Source of the DNA: an uncultured Pseudomonadota bacterium
GTDB taxonomy: Bacteria; Pseudomonadota; Gammaproteobacteria; Ga0077536
Direction of reading: 5' to 3'
DNA: 64,000 nucleotides
Assembly: GCA_903825645.1 (NCBI GenBank)
Contig: CAIKBL010000027.1
Span: forward strand, 137,321 to 201,320
The notes below the pieces were generated by a model. That model was not told the origin of the DNA. It saw only the letters and a program-made list of their open reading frames with translations, and searched no databases. Within the stretch, counting starts at the first letter, position 1; the number at the start of each line of letters is the position of its first letter. A program made the translations under genes and the position numbers. Of this stretch, positions 51,384 through 59,520 are shown piece after piece.

Positions 51384-51713
51384 ATGGACGAGCTGGCCTG
51401 GTTGCTGCCGCCGATAGTCGGATTGCTGGGCGCCTGGTCCTGGAGTGTCAGTACCCGCGAGCGGGTGCTCGCGATCAGCGCCGAGGCCTGTCGCACGTTC
51501 AATCTGCAGCGCCTGGATGATTCCGTCAGTTTGCAGTGGCTGCGCTGGGTGTGGCGGCCGACTTTCGCGCTCGAGGTGTGTTACGTATTCGAATTCAGCA
51601 CGGACGGTGCTAATCGGTGCCGAGGCCAAGTGGTGTTGCGGGGCAAGCAGCTGCAACACACGCGACTCGAACTGCCGGATGGCCCGCTGTTGTTGGATGC
51701 GGGGCTGTCCTGA
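51384..51713 (+). CDS. DUF3301 family membrane-anchored protein
   Basis: This 109-residue protein has one N-terminal hydrophobic helix (residues about 3-20) and then the family phrase ISAEACRTFNLQRLDDSVSL, with YVFEFSTDGANRCRGQVVL, quoted in part. DUF3301 proteins are found in gammaproteobacteria; function unknown. ATG 51384 follows the CPXCG gene by 4 bp, so translation may be coupled. Confidence 0.8.
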   Translation: MDELAWLLPPIVGLLGAWSWSVSTRERVLAISAEACRTFNLQRLDDSVSLQWLRWVWRPTFALEVCYVFEFSTDGANRCRGQVVLRGKQLQHTRLELPDGPLLLDAGLS

Positions 51714-51725
51714 GCGGGTGTGTTC

Positions 51726-54700
51726 TCAGGCACTGGCTGAGCGCAGCTGGCCGACCAACGCGGTGATCTGGGTCTGATCGTGGGCTTTGGCGGCCCCTTC
51801 GGCCGCTTGTGCGCGGCGCCGGATCTCTGCCAGGTGTGCTGCAGGGTCCAGGCCGGTGAACACCTCGTCGCGCGCGATCTCCGGGTCGGTTGCGGCGACT
51901 GGACTGTCGCGCAGGGGCGCCTCCAGGGAAAGCGCCGGCTCGAACGCCGTGTCTGGCGCCGGCAACGCGATGAGCGTCTGACGCAGCGCGACAGATTCCG
52001 CCTCGAATCGGGCAAGCGCGCCGCTGAGGATGGTTTCGAGCGCCTGTTGTCGCGCCTGCCCGGCCGTCAGGCGCCGCGTGGTTTCGGCGAGCGTGCTCGC
52101 CGCTTCGTCGCGCGCTTTCGCCTGTATCGCCTGATGTTCGCGGTGCGCGGCGGCGAGTGCGGCACGGCCGGCCTCGGCAACCTGCGCCTTCTCCTCCTCG
52201 CCAAGGCGGGTGGCGGCATCAAGGGCCTGTTGGTGCGCCGTCGCCGCCTCGTCCCGCGCGGTCTCCAGGGTCGTCGTGGTCCGGCGCCACGCCTCGGCCT
52301 CCGCCTGCGAATCTCGTGCGGTCGTTTCCGCTTCCTGCAGACTGCGCTGCAAGTGGTAGATTTGCTGCTCCGCCTCGGTCAGCGCACGCTGCAATTGCTG
52401 GAGCTGTTCGCCCTGATCGACCGCGCGCCGTTGCCATTCGTCCGTCGCGGTCTGCAGGGTGGCCCGTTGGCGTTCTGCCGCCTCCCGTAGGCCGGCCATC
52501 TCGCTTGTCAGCTGCAGAATTTCGGCGGCATGGGCGATATTCATCTCCGCCACCCGAGCGGTCAGCGTCTGGACCTCGGTCGTGTCAATGGCATGCCGGC
52601 GCTCGGCGTCGGACAGTCGCGCCGACCAGCTGTCCTGTAGTGCGCGCCGGGCCGTCTCCGCTTCCGCGATCCGATGTTCCATGGCGACGATTTCGGCCAT
52701 AGCTTCCGTGCGGACGGCCGAGATCTCCCACGCCGCCTCTTGTTGTGTTTGTTCGGCGGCGGCGCGTAGGCGGCGCGATTCTTCCAGCGTGGCGCGGGCT
52801 TGTGCGGTCTCGGCTGCGAGTGCGGCTTCCGCGGCTTGCAATCGGTGCTCGGCGTCCAGGGCGGCCTGCGCTCGCGCCTCGACGCGAGCCTGCTCTGCGG
52901 CGAGCCTACGATCGGCTTCCGCTTTCTGGTGCGCCGTTTCCGCCCGTGCGAGGCACGTCAGCTCGGTCTCCTTCGCGACCTGGGCGCGAGCCTCCTCCAA
53001 GCGACCTTCTGCCTCGGTAATCGCCTGTCGCTCCCGCAGACAGACGGCCGTCGCAAGCGCGAGCGCCTCGCGCGCGACCTCTGCCTGAGCCTTCATCTGG
53101 CGCGCCTCTTCCCAGGCTTCCCGCACGCGGACCGTCTCAAGAGTGAGCGCTGCCTCCTGTTCGCGCCGTTGCGCGGCTGTCGCGGCGGTTTCCGCCAGCA
53201 CCTGCTGACGCAAATCGGCTTCCCAGCGTTGGCGCGCCGCGGCTAAATCCGTTTCCAGTTGTTGGGAGGCGTTCTCCGCACTGGTTTTGACGCGTTCGGC
53301 ATCTTCGAGCTGGCGGGCGAGGGTCGCGGCATGGGTGGCTTCGAGCACCTCGAGGCGGGCCGTTTGCGCCGCCAGCGCACGTTGGGCCGCCTCGGTCTCG
53401 TGCTCCAGTCGGGTGCGCGTGCGGGTGAGCTCTTCCTGCAGGGCTTGCTCGATCTCGATTCGGGCGGTCTCGGCGTCTTCCTTCTGGCGTCGGGCATCCT
53501 CCAGTTTCAGCTTAACCGCTTCCAACCACTCGGATTCCTGGACACGGGCTTGTGCGGCATTGCTCTGGAGTTGCGCGCGAGCCTGCTCAAACTGATTTTT
53601 CAGGGTCTGCGCATGCGCTAGAGCCTGGCGCGCCTTGCCCGCATCTTCGGTGAGCCGGGCACGCTCCGTCGCGAGCTCTGCGGTGATCCGCTGCTCGGCG
53701 GCGATTCGGGCCGCTTCGGCGTCCGCCAGGCGCCGGCGCGCGTCTTCGAGATCGGCGGTGGTGGCCGCGAGCGCCGCCTGCAGCGGGGCCACCTGTTCGG
53801 TCACCTCGGGTGTGCCGATTGCAACGTCGCGCGGGCGATCGGCGATCTCCTCCGCGGCAGGTGGTGTGGCCGCCTCGGTTGGCGGTGCGGCAGCGCTGTC
53901 GAGCGCCGCCGGCACGGGCGCGCAGATCTCCGCGGGTAACCCGCCCGCCAGGTAATGCATCTCGAAACCCCGCTCGGAGAGCAGGAACGCCGCCGCCGAG
54001 CTGCGGGTACCGGTATCGCACACGGCGATATAGCATTTGCTGGCATCCAGACGCTCGGCGTGTAAGCGCAAGGTGTGCAGGGGCAGATTCAGGCTCTCGG
54101 GCAAACTGCCCAAGCTGTGCTCTTCCGGAAACCGCACGTCGAGCCACAGCGCACCCTCTTCGCGAACGCGGCGCTCGGCGTCTATCCGAGACAGCCCGCT
54201 CAAGAGCGGCTTTTTGAGCAGCTCCCCGAAATCTTCCTTAGACAAACGCATGAGCTGACCGGCCGTCAGCATGACGACCGTCGCGTTGCGGCGGGCCTCC
54301 GAGACGAGGGCCTCTTCCCCGAAACTGTCGCCGGCCTTCAGAATCGCGAGCCGAGTCGGCGGTTTGTCCGCTGAGGTGCGACGCATGACCTGACAGCAGC
54401 CCTGTGTGATGACGTAATAGTAATCACCCGGGCTTCCCTGCTCGATGACGAAGTCCCCGGCATTGAACGTGACCGGTTCGAAACTCGCGAAGACCCGTTG
54501 GATATTGGCCGCCGGGATCCGGCTGAACAACTCGGATTGCAACATCCGGACCATCCAGTCGTCCTCTTCGGCGTCGACATCGCCGCTCTTGGCGGGGGCC
54601 GCCGCCGTGCGCGGCGCGAGGCACTGCTCCAACATCGTCCGATTGAGCCGCAAGACCGACGCGTCAGCGACGACTTTTGCCGAGAGTTGACGGGGTTGTA

Positions 54701-54971
54701 GTTGCGCGAGCGGATAGACCGCGTCGGCGGTGCCCCCCGTGATCCGTTTGACGAGTTGCTGCCCGGAATAGAGTTCGAGACTGCCTTCCAGCAGAAAGTA
54801 GGTAAACCCATCCCGATCACCCTCGCGGAAGACGTCCTGCCCGCGCCGGCACTCCAGCACTTCGGCCAGCGTAAGGAGCTGCTGACGGACCGGCTCGGCG
54901 AGCGTATTGAGCGGGACCAGCGTACCCAGCACAGCCGCGAAGCGCTCCTCCAAAATGGCGGCAAGCGTCAT
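51726..54971 (-). CDS. Large signalling protein: two cNMP-binding domains, rhodanese and long coiled coil
   Basis: This 1081-residue protein has two cyclic-nucleotide-binding-like domains (about 15-120 and 150-255), the second with GDYYYVITQGCCQV and GDSFGEEALVSEARRNATVV, and the first with FREGDRDGFTYFLLEGSLELYSG in part. A rhodanese domain follows (about 268-350) with the active Cys in YIAVCDTGTRSSAAAFLLSERGF (parts YIAVCDTGTRSSA). From about 390 to 1000 it is an unbroken charged coiled coil (A, E, R, Q, L), then an acidic tail. No signal peptide or membrane segment. cNMP-rhodanese pairs occur in other proteobacteria; a 600-residue coiled coil is unusual. It converges with DUF3301. Confidence 0.85.
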   Translation of the reverse strand: MTLAAILEERFAAVLGTLVPLNTLAEPVRQQLLTLAEVLECRRGQDVFREGDRDGFTYFLLEGSLELYSGQQLVKRITGGTADAVYPLAQLQPRQLSAKVVADASVLRLNRTMLEQCLAPRTAAAPAKSGDVDAEEDDWMVRMLQSELFSRIPAANIQRVFASFEPVTFNAGDFVIEQGSPGDYYYVITQGCCQVMRRTSADKPPTRLAILKAGDSFGEEALVSEARRNATVVMLTAGQLMRLSKEDFGELLKKPLLSGLSRIDAERRVREEGALWLDVRFPEEHSLGSLPESLNLPLHTLRLHAERLDASKCYIAVCDTGTRSSAAAFLLSERGFEMHYLAGGLPAEICAPVPAALDSAAAPPTEAATPPAAEEIADRPRDVAIGTPEVTEQVAPLQAALAATTADLEDARRRLADAEAARIAAEQRITAELATERARLTEDAGKARQALAHAQTLKNQFEQARAQLQSNAAQARVQESEWLEAVKLKLEDARRQKEDAETARIEIEQALQEELTRTRTRLEHETEAAQRALAAQTARLEVLEATHAATLARQLEDAERVKTSAENASQQLETDLAAARQRWEADLRQQVLAETAATAAQRREQEAALTLETVRVREAWEEARQMKAQAEVAREALALATAVCLRERQAITEAEGRLEEARAQVAKETELTCLARAETAHQKAEADRRLAAEQARVEARAQAALDAEHRLQAAEAALAAETAQARATLEESRRLRAAAEQTQQEAAWEISAVRTEAMAEIVAMEHRIAEAETARRALQDSWSARLSDAERRHAIDTTEVQTLTARVAEMNIAHAAEILQLTSEMAGLREAAERQRATLQTATDEWQRRAVDQGEQLQQLQRALTEAEQQIYHLQRSLQEAETTARDSQAEAEAWRRTTTTLETARDEAATAHQQALDAATRLGEEEKAQVAEAGRAALAAAHREHQAIQAKARDEAASTLAETTRRLTAGQARQQALETILSGALARFEAESVALRQTLIALPAPDTAFEPALSLEAPLRDSPVAATDPEIARDEVFTGLDPAAHLAEIRRRAQAAEGAAKAHDQTQITALVGQLRSASA

Positions 54972-55340
54972 GACGGCCGTCGCGGCGCGCGGCGCCGGCT
55001 TGAAATCAGAACAGGGCGATGACAGTCACGCATGATAAAGGGTAGCGGGCGTCCAAATAGGGTTTCAGGTCTCGTGTTTCCTATCGGCGCGGGATCTCGT
55101 CGATACAGTCGCGGGATGCCACTTCCGTCACACTCTGAAGCGAAAAAACCGCGATTTTGAACGCGCCCTGCCGAGGCGTGATCGTTTTGTGACGCGCGGC
55201 ACATTGGTGTATGCCAACACCCGGCCGCGTCGAACGGAGATGGTCCAGATCACTTTTTTGAGATGCGGCGACGTATCAGCGTAGAATCGAAGGCCGTGTA
55301 GCCGGTCCGTTCCGGATCGACATCAGCCGGCGAGGTCAGG
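54972..55340. other. Divergent intergenic region
   Basis: About 370 bp between the coiled-coil protein and the DUF465 gene. Both strands contain only short frames without recognisable sequence. It should hold the divergent promoters, but I could not identify convincing hexamers. Confidence 0.45.
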
Positions 55341-55547
55341 GTGACGGGCGACCAACGAAAAACACGTGAGCGCAAGCTCTATGAGCTGCAGGTCGAACAT
55401 CGTGATTTAGATGACGTGGTGACGCGCCTGTCGGCGTTACCCCCGGTGGATGAAATCCTCATCAAGCGCCTGAAAAAACGCAAACTCCAGCTCAAAGATC
55501 AGATTGCGCGCATCAAAAGCGCGCTTATCCCCGATCTCGACGCCTGA
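55341..55547 (+). CDS. DUF465 (YdcH-like) small coiled-coil protein
   Basis: This 68-residue protein has ELQVEHRDLDDVVTRLSALPPVDEILIKRLKKRKLQLKDQI in two helices (quoted here as VEHRDLDDVVTRLS and RLKKRKLQLKDQIARI). The H-LD---L and LKKRKL-LKD motifs define the YdcH/DUF465 family. It starts with GTG 55341. Function unknown; these proteins are abundant small cytosolic helices. Confidence 0.85.
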   Translation: MTGDQRKTRERKLYELQVEHRDLDDVVTRLSALPPVDEILIKRLKKRKLQLKDQIARIKSALIPDLDA

Positions 55548-55567
55548 GTCCGTGGCCGACGCGCCCT

Positions 55568-56053
55568 TCAGTTTGTGGGTAGCGTCGGGGCGTATTCAGC
55601 CAGAAAACCGTGCAGGAGTCGTTGTGCCCGGGGTCGTAACCCCAGCAACCTAAAGCCGGCTAAACAGTCAGGCTGCAGCACATTCGGCTCCCGTACATAC
55701 TGGAGCTCGGCGCAGACGGAGAGCGTCGCGGTGTGACCAGCCAGCGGCAGGGCCACGGTTATCTGCAAGAGCGGACGGGCATCCTCGCGCTGCGCGTTGT
55801 CTGACGGCTGCAGCAAACGAGCGGTCGCCGGACTGCACCGCATTTGTAATCCCGTCTCCGAAAGGTTGAGGAGACTCGCCGCCCAGTGCTGATCTCGACT
55901 ATTCCGCAAGGCCGCCGGGAGCTCAAGCATGAGGCGTGAGCCGACGCGGCGCTCCGCTGTTTCGAGGCTCGGCGACAAAAAGGCCGCGTAGGTGTCCGTC
56001 GGCGATCTCACGTGCGACGGCGGCGCAATGGGCGAATGGACAGCGGGTGTCAT
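55568..56053 (-). CDS. PilZ-domain protein (c-di-GMP binding)
   Basis: This 161-residue protein has the c-di-GMP motif ERRVGSRLML (RXXXR at about residues 35-39) and NLSETGLQM (the D/NxSxxG box), then a beta-barrel with VCAELQYVREPNV and CLAGFRLLGL. It has no other domain. ATG 56053 has AGGAAG upstream. It may regulate motility or polysaccharide synthesis; PilT/PilU and AlgC are present in the same window but not adjacent. Confidence 0.82.
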   Translation of the reverse strand: MTPAVHSPIAPPSHVRSPTDTYAAFLSPSLETAERRVGSRLMLELPAALRNSRDQHWAASLLNLSETGLQMRCSPATARLLQPSDNAQREDARPLLQITVALPLAGHTATLSVCAELQYVREPNVLQPDCLAGFRLLGLRPRAQRLLHGFLAEYAPTLPTN

Positions 56054-56507
56054 CAGGGCTTCCTGTGTGCTTCGAAACCGCGGGATTCGGCGGCGCCTGC
56101 CCGGGGGCTCGGGACGCTGGACTCCAAGCATAAGCCGGGGATAGTTCCCGAAAAGCGATCTAGATCACATTTCGGCGCTGACACCTCTGCGGAAACCTTT
56201 TTTTGCAAACTGCCGACTCCTGTGGGCCGGGCGTGCGGATAAGACCTGACGCGCCGAGACGCCTCTGACTGGCACGAAAAAAAAATAATAAAATAATGAT
56301 TTTATTGAATTAATTTCTATTGCAGACGCAATTATTCCCCCTGCCGCGACGCGCGATAACCGTCTGGACGGGCGGCGCCGGTTTGGATCGCCACGTCACG
56401 TTCATCCCGTAACGTTGGGCATTTAGGCCCGCTGCATTTTTTGCGCGCGGTTCCCGCCCCGCATGCCTTATAATGCGACCCGATAACCCCCAACATCGGA
56501 ATCTCTC
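56054..56507. other. Intergenic region with an AT-rich patch
   Basis: About 450 bp between the PilZ gene and moxR. Bases 56276-56335 are strongly AT-rich (long A runs, TAATAAAATAATGATTTTATT) in a GC-rich genome, with a possible weak stem. No gene is seen on either strand. A consensus -10 for moxR is marked separately. Confidence 0.55.
56469..56474 (+). promoter_or_regulatory. Consensus -10 element upstream of moxR
   Basis: TATAAT matches the sigma-70 -10 consensus exactly, 33 bp before the moxR ATG. A clear -35 at 17-bp spacing is missing, so activity may need an activator. Confidence 0.4.
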
Positions 56508-57365
56508 ATGTCGACAGCACGTTTCTCCGGCACCGAATCCTACGTGGCCACCGAAGATCTCATGATGGCCGTCAATGCGGCGATTACGCTCACCCGTCCG
56601 CTGCTCGTCAAAGGTGAGCCGGGGACCGGTAAAACGATGCTGGCTGAAGAAATCGCCAAATCGCTCGACCGCCCACTGATCCAGTGGCACGTCAAATCCA
56701 CCACCAAAGCGGCGCGCGGACTGTACGAATATGATGCCGTCGCGCGGCTGCGGGATTCTCAGCTCGGCGACAACCGCGTTCACGATATCCGCAACTACAT
56801 TCTCAAGGGCAAGTTGTGGGAAGCGTTTGAAGCCCCCGTGCAGCCGGTCCTGCTGATCGACGAAATTGACAAGGCCGATATCGAGTTTCCGAACGATCTG
56901 CTGCAAGAGCTCGACCGCATGGAATTCTTTGTCTACGAGACGAAAGAAACCATCAAGGCTGTGCAGCGCCCCATCATCATCATCACCAGCAACAACGAAA
57001 AAGAGTTGCCCGACGCCTTCTTGCGTCGCTGTTTCTTCCACTACATCCGTTTCCCCGATCAGGAAACTATGGACCAGATTGTGCGGGTGCATTACCCCGA
57101 CATCAAAAAACGCCTGCTCACCGAGGCCATGCAGTGCTTTTTTGAACTCCGCGAGCTACCGGGCCTGAAGAAGAAGCCGTCGACCTCGGAGTTGCTCGAC
57201 TGGATCAAGCTGCTGGTGGCCGATGACATCCCCCCGGAAGCGCTGCGCGAGAAAGATTCCCGCAAGGCGATCCCGAAGCTCTACGGCGCGTTGCTGAAAA
57301 ATGAGCAGGACATGCACCTTTTTGAGCGTCTCGTCTTCATGTCGCGAGGACGCGGTGCTAACTGA
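56508..57365 (+). CDS. MoxR-family AAA+ ATPase
   Basis: This 285-residue chaperone-like ATPase has Walker A GEPGTGKTML (about residues 39-48), Walker B VLLIDEIDKAD (about 119-129), sensor 1 IIITSNNEKELPDAFLRRC and the family RFPD. MoxR proteins help assemble metal- or cofactor-containing complexes together with VWA proteins. It overlaps the VWA gene start by 11 bp, so they form a MoxR-VWA operon. Confidence 0.95.
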   Translation: MSTARFSGTESYVATEDLMMAVNAAITLTRPLLVKGEPGTGKTMLAEEIAKSLDRPLIQWHVKSTTKAARGLYEYDAVARLRDSQLGDNRVHDIRNYILKGKLWEAFEAPVQPVLLIDEIDKADIEFPNDLLQELDRMEFFVYETKETIKAVQRPIIIITSNNEKELPDAFLRRCFFHYIRFPDQETMDQIVRVHYPDIKKRLLTEAMQCFFELRELPGLKKKPSTSELLDWIKLLVADDIPPEALREKDSRKAIPKLYGALLKNEQDMHLFERLVFMSRGRGAN

Positions 57366-58539
57366 ATTTTTTTATCGCCTGCGCAAGGTCCAAATCCCGG
57401 TTTCTATCACCGAGTTCCTGACCTTGATGGCCGGGCTCGAAGCGGGTGTCGCTGGGTTCAGCGTTGATGACTTCTATTACCTGGCGCGTGCGACTCTGAT
57501 CAAAGATGAGCGATTTTTTGATCGCTTCGATCAGGTGTTCGGCGACTATATCCGCGGCCAGCAGACGCTTTTCGAGGAAGTGCTGGGCGAAATCCCGCTG
57601 GAGTGGCTGCAGAAGCAGAAAGAGCTCAACCTCTCGGAGGAAGAGAAAAAACTGATCGAAAGCCTGGGCGGATGGGAGAAGCTCATGGAGACGCTGAAGC
57701 AGCGGCTTGAAGAGCAGAAGAAGGCTCATCACGGCGGCAGCAAATGGATTGGTACCGGTGGGACCTCGCCCTTCGGCGCGCATGGCTACAATCCGGAAGG
57801 CGTGCGGATCGGTCAGCCTACCGGGCGCCAGGGTCGCGCGGTGAAGGTCTGGGACAAGCGTGAATACCAGAACCTCGACGATGCCGTTGAACTGGGCACT
57901 CGCAACATCAAGGTGGCACTCCGTAAACTCCGTCGCTTCGCCCGCGAGGGCGCAGAAGAAGAGCTCGATCTGGACGACACCATTCGTTCAACCGCGCGGC
58001 GTGCCGGCATGCTCGATATTAAACTCGTCCCGGAGCGGCGCAACACGACCAAGGTCCTGTTGTTCCTGGATGTCGGCGGCTCCATGGATCCCCATGTCAA
58101 AATCTGTGAAGAGCTCTTCTCCGCGACGCGCACCGAGTTCAAACACCTCGAGCACTTCTACTTCCATAACTTCGTCTACGAGACGGTCTGGCGCGATAAC
58201 CAGATGCGCAACAATGTGCGTCTGCCGACCCAGCAGCTCATGAATACCTACAGTGCGGATCATAAGGTCGTGTTCGTCGGTGACGCCACGATGAGTCCCT
58301 ATGAGATCATGGCCGTGGGAGGCAGCATTGAGCATTGGAATGAGGATTCCGGCGCGACGTGGATCGCACGCATGCTCGCGCTCTATCCTTACGCCGTGTG
58401 GTTGAATCCGCAGCCAGAGGATTACTGGAGTTACATCCCGTCGATTGCCATGGTGAAAGAGCTTTTCGGCGATCGCATGTTCCCGCTGACGATGGATGGC
58501 CTTGGACGCGCGATGAAGGCGCTCAAGAAGGCGCATTAA
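57355..58539 (+). CDS. VWA-domain protein (CoxE-like), MoxR partner
   Basis: This 394-residue protein starts LTEFFYRLRKVQIPVSITEFL and has a C-terminal von Willebrand A domain with a MIDAS-type DVGGSMDPHV (about residues 240-249), FLNP-type phrases and DHKVVFVGDATMSPYEI. GTG 57355 has GAGGA just upstream and overlaps the moxR stop. CoxE/VWA proteins work with MoxR ATPases in metal insertion into large enzymes; no such target enzyme is adjacent, so its substrate is unknown. Confidence 0.92.
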   Translation: MLTEFFYRLRKVQIPVSITEFLTLMAGLEAGVAGFSVDDFYYLARATLIKDERFFDRFDQVFGDYIRGQQTLFEEVLGEIPLEWLQKQKELNLSEEEKKLIESLGGWEKLMETLKQRLEEQKKAHHGGSKWIGTGGTSPFGAHGYNPEGVRIGQPTGRQGRAVKVWDKREYQNLDDAVELGTRNIKVALRKLRRFAREGAEEELDLDDTIRSTARRAGMLDIKLVPERRNTTKVLLFLDVGGSMDPHVKICEELFSATRTEFKHLEHFYFHNFVYETVWRDNQMRNNVRLPTQQLMNTYSADHKVVFVGDATMSPYEIMAVGGSIEHWNEDSGATWIARMLALYPYAVWLNPQPEDYWSYIPSIAMVKELFGDRMFPLTMDGLGRAMKALKKAH

Positions 58540-58568
58540 ACCAGGTGGATCTGTGAGTAGGCCGCAGA

Positions 58569-58718
58569 TTGCTCGTCGGGGCGTGGATGGGCATCGGGGT
58601 GGCGTGCTCGACGCAGGCGCTTAGCGCATCAGATCTGGCGATGATCCTCAACGAAGACGATCCCGCGAGCGCGATACCCGGGACGACCTGTCAGGCTGGC
58701 ACGTCATTTGCCCCCTAA
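58569..58718 (+). pseudogene. Truncated 5' fragment of a TIGR03790-type exported protein
   Basis: A 49-codon frame (TTG 58569, or ATG 58587) reads LLVGAWMGIGVACSTQALSASDLAMILNEDDPAS (given in parts LLVGAWMGIGVACSTQ and LSASDLAMILNEDDPAS), a signal-like start followed by a phrase that opens TIGR03790 proteins as I recall them. Homology ends after DPAS, and the frame stops at 58716-58718. It lies just after the MoxR-VWA operon, at the start of the accessory zone. Short, so tentative. Confidence 0.4.
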
Positions 58719-58760
58719 CCAGATCTGTCGGCTCCCGCTCGCCCGCGGTTTTTACGCGGG

Positions 58761-58814
58761 TATGGACGCCGGTCTCGAAAACCTTGCCAGCGACCATGCA
58801 AGGGCTGATCTTGG
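58761..58814 (+). repeat. Imperfect direct repeat, copy A (54 bp)
   Basis: This segment and 59887-59940 share about 40 of 54 bases, including TCTCGAAAA, CAGCGACC and GGGCTGATC. Most differences are C/T or A/G. They flank a toxin-antitoxin module on the same strand, 1.1 kb apart. Confidence 0.6.
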
Positions 58815-58930
58815 CACTGGTACTTTCGCCAGATTTCTCTAGAAATAGCCGAACCAGTGAGGGCCAGTCTCTTGACACCAAAAGACGACGCCACTAGGCT
58901 AGGTGTTACTTTGTGATTCTTAGTGATACC

Positions 58931-59236
58931 ATGAAAAACCCTTCTATTGAAAAACCACGCACCGGATCGGTCACTATCAAACTGGACGACGCCGATCGGG
59001 ATCGCATTGCGACGCTGGCTACGGCCAAAAAGCGTACACCACACTACTTGATGAAAGAGGCCATCCTTGAGTATGTGAAGAAGGAAGAAGTCCGACAAAA
59101 CTTTATTTCCGCTGCCGAGTCCTCCTTCGAACATTACAAGGAGATTGGCCTGCACATCACCTTGAGCGAGTTCGGCCACTGGGTAGACCAGGTCCAAGAA
59201 ACCGCTGAAGCTCCCGTTCCTGCATGCCACACGTAA
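58931..59236 (+). CDS. Ribbon-helix-helix (CopG/RelB-like) antitoxin
   Basis: This 101-residue protein has SVTIKLDDADRDRIATLATAKKRTPHYLMKEAILEYV (given in parts SVTIKLDDADRDRIATLA and RTPHYLMKEAILEYV), a ribbon-helix-helix DNA-binding domain in residues about 12-50. The C-terminal half should bind the toxin. I chose ATG 58931; the in-frame start 58913 is also open. The gene overlaps the toxin by 13 bp. It sits between the two imperfect repeats. Confidence 0.85.
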   Translation: MKNPSIEKPRTGSVTIKLDDADRDRIATLATAKKRTPHYLMKEAILEYVKKEEVRQNFISAAESSFEHYKEIGLHITLSEFGHWVDQVQETAEAPVPACHT

Positions 59237-59520
59237 GGCTGTCGGCTCGCGCGCAATCTGACCTATCCCGACTGCACACGTTTCTGCTTGGAAAAGACGT
59301 CAACGCAGCCAAGCGTGCGATTATGCCCATCCTTGAGGCGTTCCGGCCGCTGACCCATGCGCCTAACATTGGCAGACTGGTTGAGGAGAGTGAAGATCTG
59401 CGTGAGTTGGTCATCGATTTCGGTACCAGCGGCTACCTCGCGCTGTACCGGTTCGAAGCCGCCTTATCTGCGGTAACCATTTTGGCTGTAAAGCACCAAC
59501 GCGAAGATGACTACCAATAG
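59224..59520 (+). CDS. RelE/ParE-family toxin
   Basis: This 98-residue protein has VRLSARAQSDLSRLHTFLLGKD at the start, LTHAPNIGRLVEESEDLRELVIDFG in the middle (quoted in part) and YLALYRFEAALSAVTILAVKHQREDDY at the end, the RelE/ParE fold order. The C-terminal H-Q-R-E-D-D-Y is typical. It overlaps the antitoxin gene, so the module is intact. It may cleave mRNA or inhibit gyrase; the exact branch is not certain. Confidence 0.85.
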   Translation: MPHVRLSARAQSDLSRLHTFLLGKDVNAAKRAIMPILEAFRPLTHAPNIGRLVEESEDLRELVIDFGTSGYLALYRFEAALSAVTILAVKHQREDDYQ

